DNA of 64,000 nt from Brevundimonas sp. GTDB lineage: Bacteria; Pseudomonadota; Alphaproteobacteria; Caulobacterales; Caulobacteraceae. Numbering within the stretch: position 1 is the stretch's first letter; the number at the start of each line of letters is the position of its first letter. Under the pieces are notes generated by a model. The model saw nothing but the letters and a program-made list of their open reading frames with translations. It searched no databases and had not been told where the DNA came from. The stretch covers positions 62,001 through 126,000 of the forward strand of contig NZ_JAQSDK010000006.1 of NCBI RefSeq assembly GCF_029945885.1, read 5' to 3'. Made by a program: the position numbers and the translations under genes. Of the stretch, positions 56,586-64,000 are shown piece after piece.

Positions 56586-57629
56586 ATGACGCTAAACACT
56601 CTATCCCGTCGCGGCACGCTGCTGGGGGGCGGTGCCCTGGTTCTGGGCGGCTGCGCCCCGGGTCCCGCCGCAGCGGCCGCAGCCGACGGCGGACCGGACC
56701 CGCTGCAGGCCGCGCTGGACCCGGCGATGCGCGACGGCAGCACCAGCCTGCTGGTCATGCAGTCCGGCCGGATCCTGGCGGAAAGATACGCCTCCGGCTG
56801 GAGCGCCGGTCGCCCACGCGAACTGGCTTCCGTCGCCAAGAGTATCGTCGCTGTCCTGATCGGTATGGCGATCGAGGACGGATTCATCGACGGGCTGGAC
56901 CAGTCTGCCTCTGAATTCATTCCGCAATGGCGGGATGACGCCCGCCGGGCCATCACCCTGCGCCACCTGATGAGCATGACGTCCGGTCTGGATGATACCG
57001 GCCTGGCCCTGCGCGGCGTCTCCGGTAACCAGTTGGCGATCAATGCCGCGGCCCCGCTCATGGCACCACCGGGAACGCGGTGGGCCTACAATACGGCGGC
57101 CTATCATCTGCTCTTTCATGTCCTCGCCGCGGCAACCGGGGAAGGTGTCGAGGCCTATGCGGACCGGCGACTGCTCGGGCCTCTGGGCATGGCGCACACG
57201 CGCTGGGTCACCAACACCGGCTACGGTGTCGACGGTCCGGTGACGAACTACTACAGCGCCGCCTCGACCGCGCGCGACCTGGCCCGGTTCGGGACCCTGG
57301 TCCTGAATGGTGGCCACCATCAGGGACGGCCGCTGGTCAGGGCCGGTTTCCTTCAGGCCCTGACCACGCCGTCCCAGACCCTGAACCCGTCCTACGGCCT
57401 GCTCTGGTGGTGCAATGCGGCACCCGGTCGCGACGCCACCGGCACGGTCGCCGGCTATCGCTTCCCGCGTTCGCCGAGAGATACGGTGGCGGCTCTCGGA
57501 GCCGGAGGTCAGGCCGTGCTGCTCGTTCCGGCGGCCGGGCTGGTGGTCATTCGCCAGGGCAATCCGCCCTCCGACCCCGGGCTGTTCGACGATCTTCTGT
57601 CGTCGGTCCTCGCGACCCTGCACGTGTGA
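56586..57629 (+). CDS. Beta-lactamase-like serine hydrolase, Tat-type lipoprotein
   Basis: The 347-aa class C beta-lactamase-fold enzyme has the S82-V-A-K85 active-site motif and a Tyr in AYNTAAY matching YxN. The N terminus has an RR pair (LSRRGTLL) before a hydrophobic run and lipobox VLGGC with C23, so export by Tat and lipidation is likely. GGAGA lies 7 nt before the second ATG, which is preferred to one 6 nt upstream. It is probably an esterase in this cluster rather than a resistance enzyme. Confidence 0.87.
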   Translation: MTLNTLSRRGTLLGGGALVLGGCAPGPAAAAAADGGPDPLQAALDPAMRDGSTSLLVMQSGRILAERYASGWSAGRPRELASVAKSIVAVLIGMAIEDGFIDGLDQSASEFIPQWRDDARRAITLRHLMSMTSGLDDTGLALRGVSGNQLAINAAAPLMAPPGTRWAYNTAAYHLLFHVLAAATGEGVEAYADRRLLGPLGMAHTRWVTNTGYGVDGPVTNYYSAASTARDLARFGTLVLNGGHHQGRPLVRAGFLQALTTPSQTLNPSYGLLWWCNAAPGRDATGTVAGYRFPRSPRDTVAALGAGGQAVLLVPAAGLVVIRQGNPPSDPGLFDDLLSSVLATLHV

Positions 57630-57713
57630 TGACCCCGCTCCCGGCCTGTCAGCGCCTGGCCGGCTATCGGGAACCTGTCTGCAGTCGTCCGGCACGGATG
57701 CGCTGAGCATTGA

Positions 57714-58053
57714 CCGACCGGCCTTTGGCGCGCCGGGCACACGCTGAGGGCGCGGGCGATCCTTGAAATTGATCAACGGCTCGGCCTGGGGCGGGTGCCG
57801 GCCGGAGAACTCGGCCGGGTTCCGGGGGGGGGCGGCCGATGATCTGGGCCTTGCGTTCCGGCCGGACGGCGGACTGAAGGCCTATCTGCTGCAGCGGCGG
57901 CTTGAGGGCGTTCGGGCCGCCCTGACCGGGCTGGCTCCCGCCGAGCCGATCGGCAATATCGCCCACCGTCTGGGGTTCAGCGATGCGGCGCATCTGAGCC
58001 GGGCGTTCCGCCGTCGGTTCGGTCTCACGCCCAGTGCCTATCGCCGACTGTAG
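57714..58053 (+). pseudogene. AraC-family regulator remnant with frameshift at a G9 tract
   Basis: Two overlapping frames together give an AraC DNA-binding region. Frame one (TLRARAILEIDQRLG...GELGRVPG) stops at 57840; frame two (DDLGLAFRPDGGLKAYLLQRR...GFSDAAHLSRAFRRRFGL) carries the second helix-turn-helix and normal C terminus. They join at nine consecutive G residues (57824-57832); removing one G fuses them. The N-terminal sensor domain is missing because an in-frame stop lies at 57711. It is thus a decayed fragment. Confidence 0.7.
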
Positions 58054-58190
58054 GACGTCGGCGTGACGGAAGATCCCGGCGGCTTCTGACCTGTAACCTT
58101 AACCATATCCGACCGTAGACGTTCAATTTTCTCATCCCCCACGTTCAAGTCGCCCGTGCTGAACCGTGTTATCGACGCGGTCCGGCAACC

Positions 58191-58205
58191 TTAACGGCTC
58201 CTTAA
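58191..58205 (+). promoter_or_regulatory. CtrA-type box TTAA-N7-TTAA
   Basis: Exact match to the Caulobacter cell-cycle regulator CtrA full site, TTAA-CGGCTCC-TTAA followed by CC. It lies 34-48 nt upstream of the autotransporter-domain ATG. Another TTAACC half-site occurs near 58099. The first ATG is too close for a conventional long leader, so the box would overlap the promoter. Confidence 0.6.
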
Positions 58206-58238
58206 CCGGTCGCCGATTGCGGGGTTTTTGAGCGTCGG

Positions 58239-59381
58239 ATGGTAGGAACCCAGCTCGGCAATTTCGGGTGCCGACTGGAGCAGCTGCATCGCGGCAGCGA
58301 AGGCCAGGCCGGGGCGTCAATGAACCTGACCCTGGACGGCAGCGCCTTCATGCCGCTGGACGAAGGCCGCCAGTCGCTGGGCGAACTGGGCCAGATCCTG
58401 GGTCGCGACGCCGGTGATCAGGGCAACCTGGCGGACCGGGAGCAACTGAACCGGATGGTGTGGGGCGATCAGACCGGGACCACGGACGGACTCCCGAACG
58501 ACCGTCTGAACGCCGGACCCCAGGCCGGGGCCGACAGCGCCGCCCCCTCGGGGCCGCGTATCTGGAACGGTGGGGCGATCAGCCTGGGCGAACGCGACGC
58601 CACGACGCAGACCGCGAAGATGGCGATCACCACATCGGGGATCAGCGTCGGCGTCGACATGAGTCTGGCCGACAACCTCGGCGTCGGCGTCGGCTTTGGC
58701 CAGGAGAAGACGGACGTCGGCACGGACAGCTCGCGGATGGAGGCGGCCAGTCGGATGGCCGTCGCCTACGGCAGCTGGCGGCCCTCTGACGACGTGTTTA
58801 TCGACGGCATCCTCGGCTACGGCGACCTGGGTTTTGACATGCGTCGCCGGACCCCGGTGAACTCCAGCCTGGTGTTCGGCCGGCGGGACGGTTCCGCGGT
58901 TTTCGGCTCGCTGTCGGCGGGTGTGGACCGGGTTGCCGGACCGTCGCGCTGGATCAGCTACGGCCGGGTCGAGGTGCTGAACGCGGACCTTGATGCCTAT
59001 GTCGAGACGGGATCGCCGCTCTGGGCCCTCAGCTATGAGGCGCGTAGCGTGGAGTCTCTGCAAGCGGCCCTGGGCCTGCGGTATGAGCGCGAGATTCTGC
59101 GCGGTCAGGACCGCTGGACACCGGGCATCCGGGTGGAGTGGACCCATGAGTTCGGTGACGCCGGGGCCCAGGTCCTGCGCTACGCCGACTGGCTCGACTG
59201 GCTCGACGGGCCCGGCTACGCCATCGGCCAGGAAGGCTGGGAACGTTCCCGGTTCAACCTCGGCCTCAGCCTCGGCTGGCGCGCCGGAGACGGCTGGATC
59301 TGGACCGGCGAATACGATGGGGCCTTCAGCAATGGCGAGTTCATGAACGGCTTGAGGATCAAGGGGGCCAGGGCGTTCTGA
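58239..59381 (+). CDS. Autotransporter beta-domain protein, N-terminally truncated
   Basis: The 380-aa product has an autotransporter barrel (residues ~105-380) ending in a terminal Phe, as BAM substrates do. It starts with QLGNFGCRLEQLH, a segment that in related proteins follows a passenger region and sits deep inside the chain (typical form: TGNFNRRLEQLHDG). There is no signal peptide or passenger. An in-frame stop at 58203 shows that no front part is present. It is likely a remnant, though a CtrA box sits in front. Confidence 0.7.
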   Translation: MVGTQLGNFGCRLEQLHRGSEGQAGASMNLTLDGSAFMPLDEGRQSLGELGQILGRDAGDQGNLADREQLNRMVWGDQTGTTDGLPNDRLNAGPQAGADSAAPSGPRIWNGGAISLGERDATTQTAKMAITTSGISVGVDMSLADNLGVGVGFGQEKTDVGTDSSRMEAASRMAVAYGSWRPSDDVFIDGILGYGDLGFDMRRRTPVNSSLVFGRRDGSAVFGSLSAGVDRVAGPSRWISYGRVEVLNADLDAYVETGSPLWALSYEARSVESLQAALGLRYEREILRGQDRWTPGIRVEWTHEFGDAGAQVLRYADWLDWLDGPGYAIGQEGWERSRFNLGLSLGWRAGDGWIWTGEYDGAFSNGEFMNGLRIKGARAF

Positions 59382-59521
59382 TCCAACCCGGGGCGTGGCG
59401 GTCTTCGAACCACCGGCCCCGGTCTCCTGACTCCGCGCAAGCGCGTCCGGAGGCCGGGGTCCGGACGTCGTAAACCAGACAACCCTCTGGCAAACCGGCC
59501 TGAAACAGCGTCTATTCGGGG

Positions 59522-60232
59522 ATGGATGTTCGAGGCTATGCCATCTGCACGACCCCGCGCAGCGGAAGTAATTTCCTGTGCCAGATTCTCGCGGCCACTG
59601 GCGTGATGGGGCGACCGTTGGAATGGTTCAACGGTCCTGGACGCCGGGCGATCGATCACCCTGACTATCCCGACGACGCCGAGCTTCAGCTGTCGGCGAT
59701 CCGCGATCTCGGGGCGACCGGCAATGGCGTCTATGGGCTGAAGCTTTTTCCCGAACAGTTCGCTGCCGTCGAGCACCTGCGCTGGGTCGAGCGCCTGCCG
59801 GGGCTGTGTTTTGTCCATCTGCGTCGCGAGGACATGCTGGGTTCCGCCCTGTCCTGGGCCCGGGCGATCCAGACCGGCCAGTACCGTTCAACCGCGCCGC
59901 GTTATGCCGAGTCCGTTTATGATGCCGCCCTTATCGCCCGTTGCCTCGGCGATCTGGCGCGCAATGAGGCCCGCTGGCGTCTGTGGTTCGCACAGAACGG
60001 ACTGCGCCCCCTGGTGCTCGACTATGCCCGGGTGATAGCGGATCCGTTGGCGGCGGTTCAGGCCGTCGCCGACCTGCTCGGGCTCGACCGGCCCGTCACG
60101 CTCGGCCCCGGCGGCGTCGATCTTCGCATTCAGGCCGATGCCGAAACCGACATATGGCGTCGCCGGTTTGTCGAAGAGCGACGAACCATGGAGGCGATCA
60201 CCCCGACATATTCGGTCATCATCGACCCGTAG
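59522..60232 (+). CDS. Stf0-family sulfotransferase
   Basis: The 236-aa product matches Stf0-type sulfotransferases: the PAPS-binding CTTPRSGSNFLCQIL at residues ~9-23, the GRPLEWFN segment and the LRREDMLGSALSWARAIQTGQ region (short form: RREDMLGSALSW). Mycobacterial Stf0 sulfates trehalose; here the acceptor is unknown. It is the second sulfotransferase in the window and stands alone, convergent with the CapA-like gene. The ATG lacks a clear ribosome site. Confidence 0.85.
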   Translation: MDVRGYAICTTPRSGSNFLCQILAATGVMGRPLEWFNGPGRRAIDHPDYPDDAELQLSAIRDLGATGNGVYGLKLFPEQFAAVEHLRWVERLPGLCFVHLRREDMLGSALSWARAIQTGQYRSTAPRYAESVYDAALIARCLGDLARNEARWRLWFAQNGLRPLVLDYARVIADPLAAVQAVADLLGLDRPVTLGPGGVDLRIQADAETDIWRRRFVEERRTMEAITPTYSVIIDP

Positions 60233-60349
60233 TTCGCCGCGCCGACCCGGTCCTTATGGCAAAGGTTTCCTGCCGCTCGCCGTCGGATGCTGCCGGTCCA
60301 AGGGCAAGGTGGTGTTTGGGCGGCGGTGTTCTGGTTCCAGCGGGGTGCG

Positions 60350-61555
60350 CTACGCGCTGCTGGCCGACCGGGCTCCAGAATCATGGGTGTCACGGCCCGG
60401 ATTTTGGCGCGGCCGGTCCCGGCGAGCGGCCAGGTTCGGACCGGCAGGGCCTGGCGGAGTCAGCCTGCCTTCGGTGTCAGTGCCGAGGTCGAGGCTGACG
60501 CCCAGGGCGCGGCTGCCGGCGGTCAGACGCCCGAGGATGGCCCGCCTCTCGGCTGGCTCCGCCAGTCGGGGGAGGCCGCGTGTGGCCATGTCGTTGACAC
60601 CCGCCAGTCCGACCTCGTTGAGGGTCAACGGCACCAGACGAGCTGCCACGAACCGGTCTTCGACAAAGGTGCAATCGACGATCATCCCCTCCCAGGACGC
60701 AGGCCCGTAGGCCCCGACCGGCTTCTCGGTCTGGAAAGCGAAATTCCCCAGGCCGTAGAAAATCGGCGCGCCGTGATGGAATTCGATGCCCTGCAGAACC
60801 GGAACCCCGTGACCGGCGAAGGCCGAGGCCCCGGCCTCGATACAACGCCGGGCAAGGTCACGCTGCCAGCCCGGCACATCGGCGGGATTCGGCTCCCAGT
60901 CATGGTTGTGCTGGCAGGCGAGAACCACGTTCGAGTCACGCCGGGCTGCGGTGATGGCGTCCAGAATACGGGCGAGGTCCTCGGCGTGCGGTTCGCCGGA
61001 CAGGTCCCGCCGCAGCTCATTGACGCCGGGCCGGCTGGCGGTTGCCGCGCCGCCCGGGCGGATCTTGCCGGTGGCGAAGGCGATCAGGGCGACGGTTCCG
61101 GCCGGAGTGGCGAGCCGGGCCGGGGCCGAGGCGGCGGCCAGATCGTCACCGCTGCCGGCCGGGATCAGCCCGGACCGGCGGATCGCGCCCAGGGTATCGA
61201 CAATCCCGCCCGTGCCGAGGTCAAACGCGTGGTTGTTGGCCGTCGCCAGCAGGTTGATGTGAACTGACATCAGCGCGTCCAGCACCGCCGGGTCCGCCGT
61301 ATGCAGGGTCAGGGCCTCGCGGGTCGGCGCGCCGGCATTGGGTCCCTGAATCACCGTCTCGAGATTGGTGAAGACGACATCGGCCTGGGCCAGTCGCGCG
61401 GCGATTGCCCGACGGCCCGGCCATTCGCGCCCGGCCGGGGTATGTTCGATCAGGGCCTGCCCCAGAAGGCTGACGCGCAACGGCCGGGTGACCTGAAGGC
61501 GCGGCCCGGTACAGCCGGTCGCTGTCAGGGCCGCCAGGAAGGTACGTCTGTGCAT
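60350..61555 (-). CDS. CapA-family metallophosphatase-fold protein
   Basis: The 401-aa product belongs to the CapA/PgsA family of calcineurin-like metalloenzymes linked to poly-gamma-glutamate capsules and other surface polymers. It shows NLETVI, ATANNHAFDLGTGGI (metal ligands), CQHNHDWE and GHGVPVLQG. The N terminus has an RR-T-F-L Tat-like motif and a TATGC lipobox, so it should be exported and lipidated. PgsB/PgsC partners are absent nearby, so a polyglutamate role is not supported. Confidence 0.84.
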   Translation of the reverse strand: MHRRTFLAALTATGCTGPRLQVTRPLRVSLLGQALIEHTPAGREWPGRRAIAARLAQADVVFTNLETVIQGPNAGAPTREALTLHTADPAVLDALMSVHINLLATANNHAFDLGTGGIVDTLGAIRRSGLIPAGSGDDLAAASAPARLATPAGTVALIAFATGKIRPGGAATASRPGVNELRRDLSGEPHAEDLARILDAITAARRDSNVVLACQHNHDWEPNPADVPGWQRDLARRCIEAGASAFAGHGVPVLQGIEFHHGAPIFYGLGNFAFQTEKPVGAYGPASWEGMIVDCTFVEDRFVAARLVPLTLNEVGLAGVNDMATRGLPRLAEPAERRAILGRLTAGSRALGVSLDLGTDTEGRLTPPGPAGPNLAARRDRPRQNPGRDTHDSGARSASSA

Positions 61556-61739
61556 GGCGCCGCTCCGTGGAGGGAAACCATAAGCTCAGGACCGAACACG
61601 GCGGTAGCTTATGTTCTGCCGGCATGGGTTGATACGAAACTGCAATATTCTTGCGCTGTTCCCGTGGACCCGGCTCCTCTCCTGCCAACGCGGTCCCCGG
61701 ACAGGGAGCGCAGTCAATCGACCTGAGGGGGAAGAGATC

Positions 61740-64000
61740 ATGGCGGTATCGATCAAGAACGCACGACCGGGTGTGTCTGGAGCCGGGCGGCTCTATGGCG
61801 GGACGGCGCTGGCCGCGCTGGCCTGGGCGACCCTGGCGGGCGGGGCCTGGGCCCAGCAGACTCCGGCACCGACGGACTCCACGGCGGTCGACGAGGTCAT
61901 CGTCACCGGATCCCGGATCCAGCGCCGTGACGCGGATTCCGTCGGACCCGTCCTGACCCTCACGGCCGAGGATATTCGCAACTCGGGCTCAACCTCGGTC
62001 GGCGACCTGCTGCAGAAACTGCCGTCCGCCGGTGTCAGCCTGAACAGTAACGGTACCCAGGGCACCTCCTACGGGGCCAGCTCGATTAACCTGCGCTATC
62101 TCGGTGGCGCTGAAGGGAGCGGCAACCGTGTCCTGGTGCTGGTCGACGGGCATCGCTGGGTCGACGGGGTCGGGCAACGTGGCTTCCGGGACTTCGTTGA
62201 TCTGAACACCATGCCGCTGGGCATGATCGAGGGCATCGAGGTTCTGAAGGACGGCGCTTCTGCCATCTACGGCGCGGACGCCATCGCCGGCGTGGTCAAT
62301 ATCCAGACCCTGCGCGATTTTGACGGTACCCGGGTCAATTCGCGCTACGGCACGACCGATCGGGGCGACGGCGAACAATTCTCGACGATCGTGAACTGGG
62401 GCCGGCGCTTCGACAACAGCGCCCTGGTATTCTCGGCCAGCTATGTGAAGGACAGCCCGATCAATACGGAGGATCGTGATCTGACCCGGGTGACCCTGGT
62501 GCCGGCGACGTCGGCGGGGACCAGTCCGTCGGGTCTGTTCATTCTGCCCGGCCTGTCGAACAACGCCTATTTTGGAACCGGCAGCGGTTTCGCCTCGTCC
62601 TCGGCACCGATCACGGCCAATGCCCTGGCACCTTATGGCGCGGGGACGTCGGCGGATAACAGCTTCCACACCGCCAGCCTTCCGGGCGACTATTACAATA
62701 CCCAGGCGCAGGGCATCTATACGACCGGGCCCAGTGAACGGTACGGCTTCTACGGACGGTATCGCGGCGATCTGACGGATACCCTGTCGTTCCATGCCGA
62801 GGCGCTGTTCAATCGCCGGGTATCGGATCAACTGTTCTCACCGGTCTCCCTCGATATCGGCGGTACCTCCGGCACGGTCCGAGGATTCAGCCTGCCGTCG
62901 ACGCATGCGTTCAATCCGTTCGGGACCGCCAACGGCGTCCCCATCGCCAACGCCCTGAATTTCGCCTCGACCCAGGCCTGGCGCGTGCGCAAGGTGATGA
63001 GTGACCTCGGCAATCGTGACAATATCCAGGACGTGAAGACCTATCGCTTCGGGGCCGGTTTTGACGGCGAGATCAGCCTGATGGGGCGCGAGTTCACCTG
63101 GGACGCCTACGGCAGCTATGCCCGGAACGAGATGAAATCCTCGGCGCTCAACGGCGTGAACTACGAAAACCTGTTCCTCGGGCTTGGTAATCCGGCGACC
63201 TGCGCCGCGACGCCGGGTTGCGTGCCGGTCAATCTGTTCGGTCCGATGACGGATGCGGCGGCCGACTATATCCGCTTCACCACACGGGAGACCAATAGCA
63301 CCGAGATCTACGATCTGGCGTTCAACATCACGGGCGAGGTTCTTGAATTGCCGGCCGGCCCGCTGGCCGTGGCTGCAGGTTATGAGTACCGGCAGAACAA
63401 GGCCACCGACACGCCGGACGCCTACGCCAACCGGACGCCGACCTATCTGTCCAGCAGCTATGCGACAACCACCGCCCAGACTCGGGTCCCGACGGCGGGC
63501 CAGTACAGTCTCCACGAGACCTATCTGGAGCTCGCGGTGCCGGTGTTGCGCGACGTGGCCCTGGCGGAAAGCCTCGATCTGAGTCTGGCCGCCCGGTATT
63601 CCAACTATGACACCGTTGGGTCCGCCACCACGCTGAAGGCGGGTGTCGGCTGGCGGCCGGTCCACGATCTGCTGGTCCGCGGCACCTATTCCCAGGGGTT
63701 CCGCGCGCCGTCGATCCTGGAGCTCTTCCAGGGCGGCCGGGAGGTGAACCTGCAGGTCATCGACCCCTGCAACGGCGGCGCGGTGGCCAATCCCACCCTG
63801 ATCGGCTGCGCCGGGGTCCCTGGTGGTTACAACCAGATCAATTTCAATCTGAACGGACTGATCCCGGGCACGACCTCGGGCAATCCCGACCTGGAGCCTG
63901 AGACGGCCGATACCTACAGCTTTGGTTTCGCCCTCAAGCCACACTGGATTCCGGGTCTGACGATCACGACGGACTGGTATGATATCCGGATCAAGGATGC
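61740..64000 (+). CDS. TonB-dependent receptor (3' partial)
   Basis: The frame is open from the ATG at 61740 to the window end without a stop. A signal peptide (cleaved near AWAQQ, about residue 38), TonB-box region [11 protein letters not shown], plug domain with [12 protein letters not shown] and the [16 protein letters not shown] segment, and many barrel strands follow. GAGGGGGAAGAG precedes the start. The last seen codons (DWYDIRIKD) belong to the C-terminal third. It is probably of the group that takes up large organic ligands; the substrate is unknown. Confidence 0.93.
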   Translation, partial: MAVSIKNARPGVSGAGRLYGGTALAALAWATLAGGAWAQQTPAPTDSTAVDEVIVTGSRIQRRDADSVGPVLTLTAEDIRNSGSTSVGDLLQKLPSAGVSLNSNGTQGTSYGASSINLRYLGGAEGSGNRVLVLVDGHRWVDGVGQRGFRDFVDLNTMPLGMIEGIEVLKDGASAIYGADAIAGVVNIQTLRDFDGTRVNSRYGTTDRGDGEQFSTIVNWGRRFDNSALVFSASYVKDSPINTEDRDLTRVTLVPATSAGTSPSGLFILPGLSNNAYFGTGSGFASSSAPITANALAPYGAGTSADNSFHTASLPGDYYNTQAQGIYTTGPSERYGFYGRYRGDLTDTLSFHAEALFNRRVSDQLFSPVSLDIGGTSGTVRGFSLPSTHAFNPFGTANGVPIANALNFASTQAWRVRKVMSDLGNRDNIQDVKTYRFGAGFDGEISLMGREFTWDAYGSYARNEMKSSALNGVNYENLFLGLGNPATCAATPGCVPVNLFGPMTDAAADYIRFTTRETNSTEIYDLAFNITGEVLELPAGPLAVAAGYEYRQNKATDTPDAYANRTPTYLSSSYATTTAQTRVPTAGQYSLHETYLELAVPVLRDVALAESLDLSLAARYSNYDTVGSATTLKAGVGWRPVHDLLVRGTYSQGFRAPSILELFQGGREVNLQVIDPCNGGAVANPTLIGCAGVPGGYNQINFNLNGLIPGTTSGNPDLEPETADTYSFGFALKPHWIPGLTITTDWYDIRIKD

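Noticed and set aside
59390..59470. GC-rich inverted segments after the autotransporter gene
   Set aside because: Pairing is imperfect and no T-run follows, so a terminator is not supported.

Overview
The window is high-GC DNA from an alphaproteobacterium, most likely a Caulobacterales member close to Brevundimonas. The inference rests on gene order (dxr-rseP-bamA-ompH-lpxD-fabZ-lpxA-lpxI-lpxB; ppiD-trpE-trpGDC-lexA; tpiA-secG-pyrG), on LpxI instead of LpxH, on two GTTC-N7-GTTC LexA boxes before lexA, on a TTAA-N7-TTAA CtrA-type box, and on TonB-dependent receptors. No rRNA or tRNA gene, insertion sequence, integrase, phage module or CRISPR array was seen.

Region 1 (1-9.7 kb) is the envelope-building run: isoprenoid precursor synthesis (dxr), the site-2 protease RseP/MmpA, the outer-membrane assembly factor BamA, a periplasmic Skp-like chaperone and the early lipid A pathway. 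Most neighbours overlap by 4 nt, so translation is probably coupled. Region 2 (9.8-26.1 kb) is mainly housekeeping: signal peptidase I, citrate synthase, GluRS, ComEC, LexA, the trp genes, PpiD-like foldase, TpiA, SecG and PyrG. Unusual items here are an RHH-TM-EF-hand mini-protein, paired palindromes before lepB, and a small membrane protein on the opposite strand between trpE and trpG.

Region 3 (26.2-36.5 kb) holds a 38-codon Cys-rich mini-gene, a host-attachment family protein, the four-gene Anbu (ancestral proteasome beta subunit) operon with a dyad in front of it, a DsrE-like secreted protein, a divergent DUF2855/FAD-oxidoreductase pair, a BON-MscS channel and a 49-residue membrane protein.

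Region 4 (36.6-47.7 kb) is the most unusual part. It encodes sugar epimerases, GT2 and GT4 glycosyltransferases, a Wzm/Wzt ABC exporter with a sulfotransferase between its subunits, and three genes of terpenoid type: a UbiA-superfamily prenyltransferase, a cytochrome P450 with an altered I-helix, and a 355-aa protein with a DxDD-T-A motif and QW-like repeats resembling a single-domain class II terpene cyclase. It looks like a sulfated surface-glycan locus joined to, or interleaved with, an uncharacterised prenyl/terpenoid modification pathway.

Region 5 (48-57.6 kb) is a co-directional uptake and catabolism cluster: TonB receptor, MFS transporter, carboxylesterase lipoprotein, acyl-CoA ligase, TetR regulator, SDR and a serine-hydrolase lipoprotein. 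It suggests import and hydrolysis of an ester whose acid is activated with CoA. Region 6 (57.7-64 kb) holds a frameshifted AraC remnant, an autotransporter beta-domain lacking its front part, an Stf0-type sulfotransferase, a CapA-like phosphoesterase and the first part of a second TonB receptor that runs off the window.
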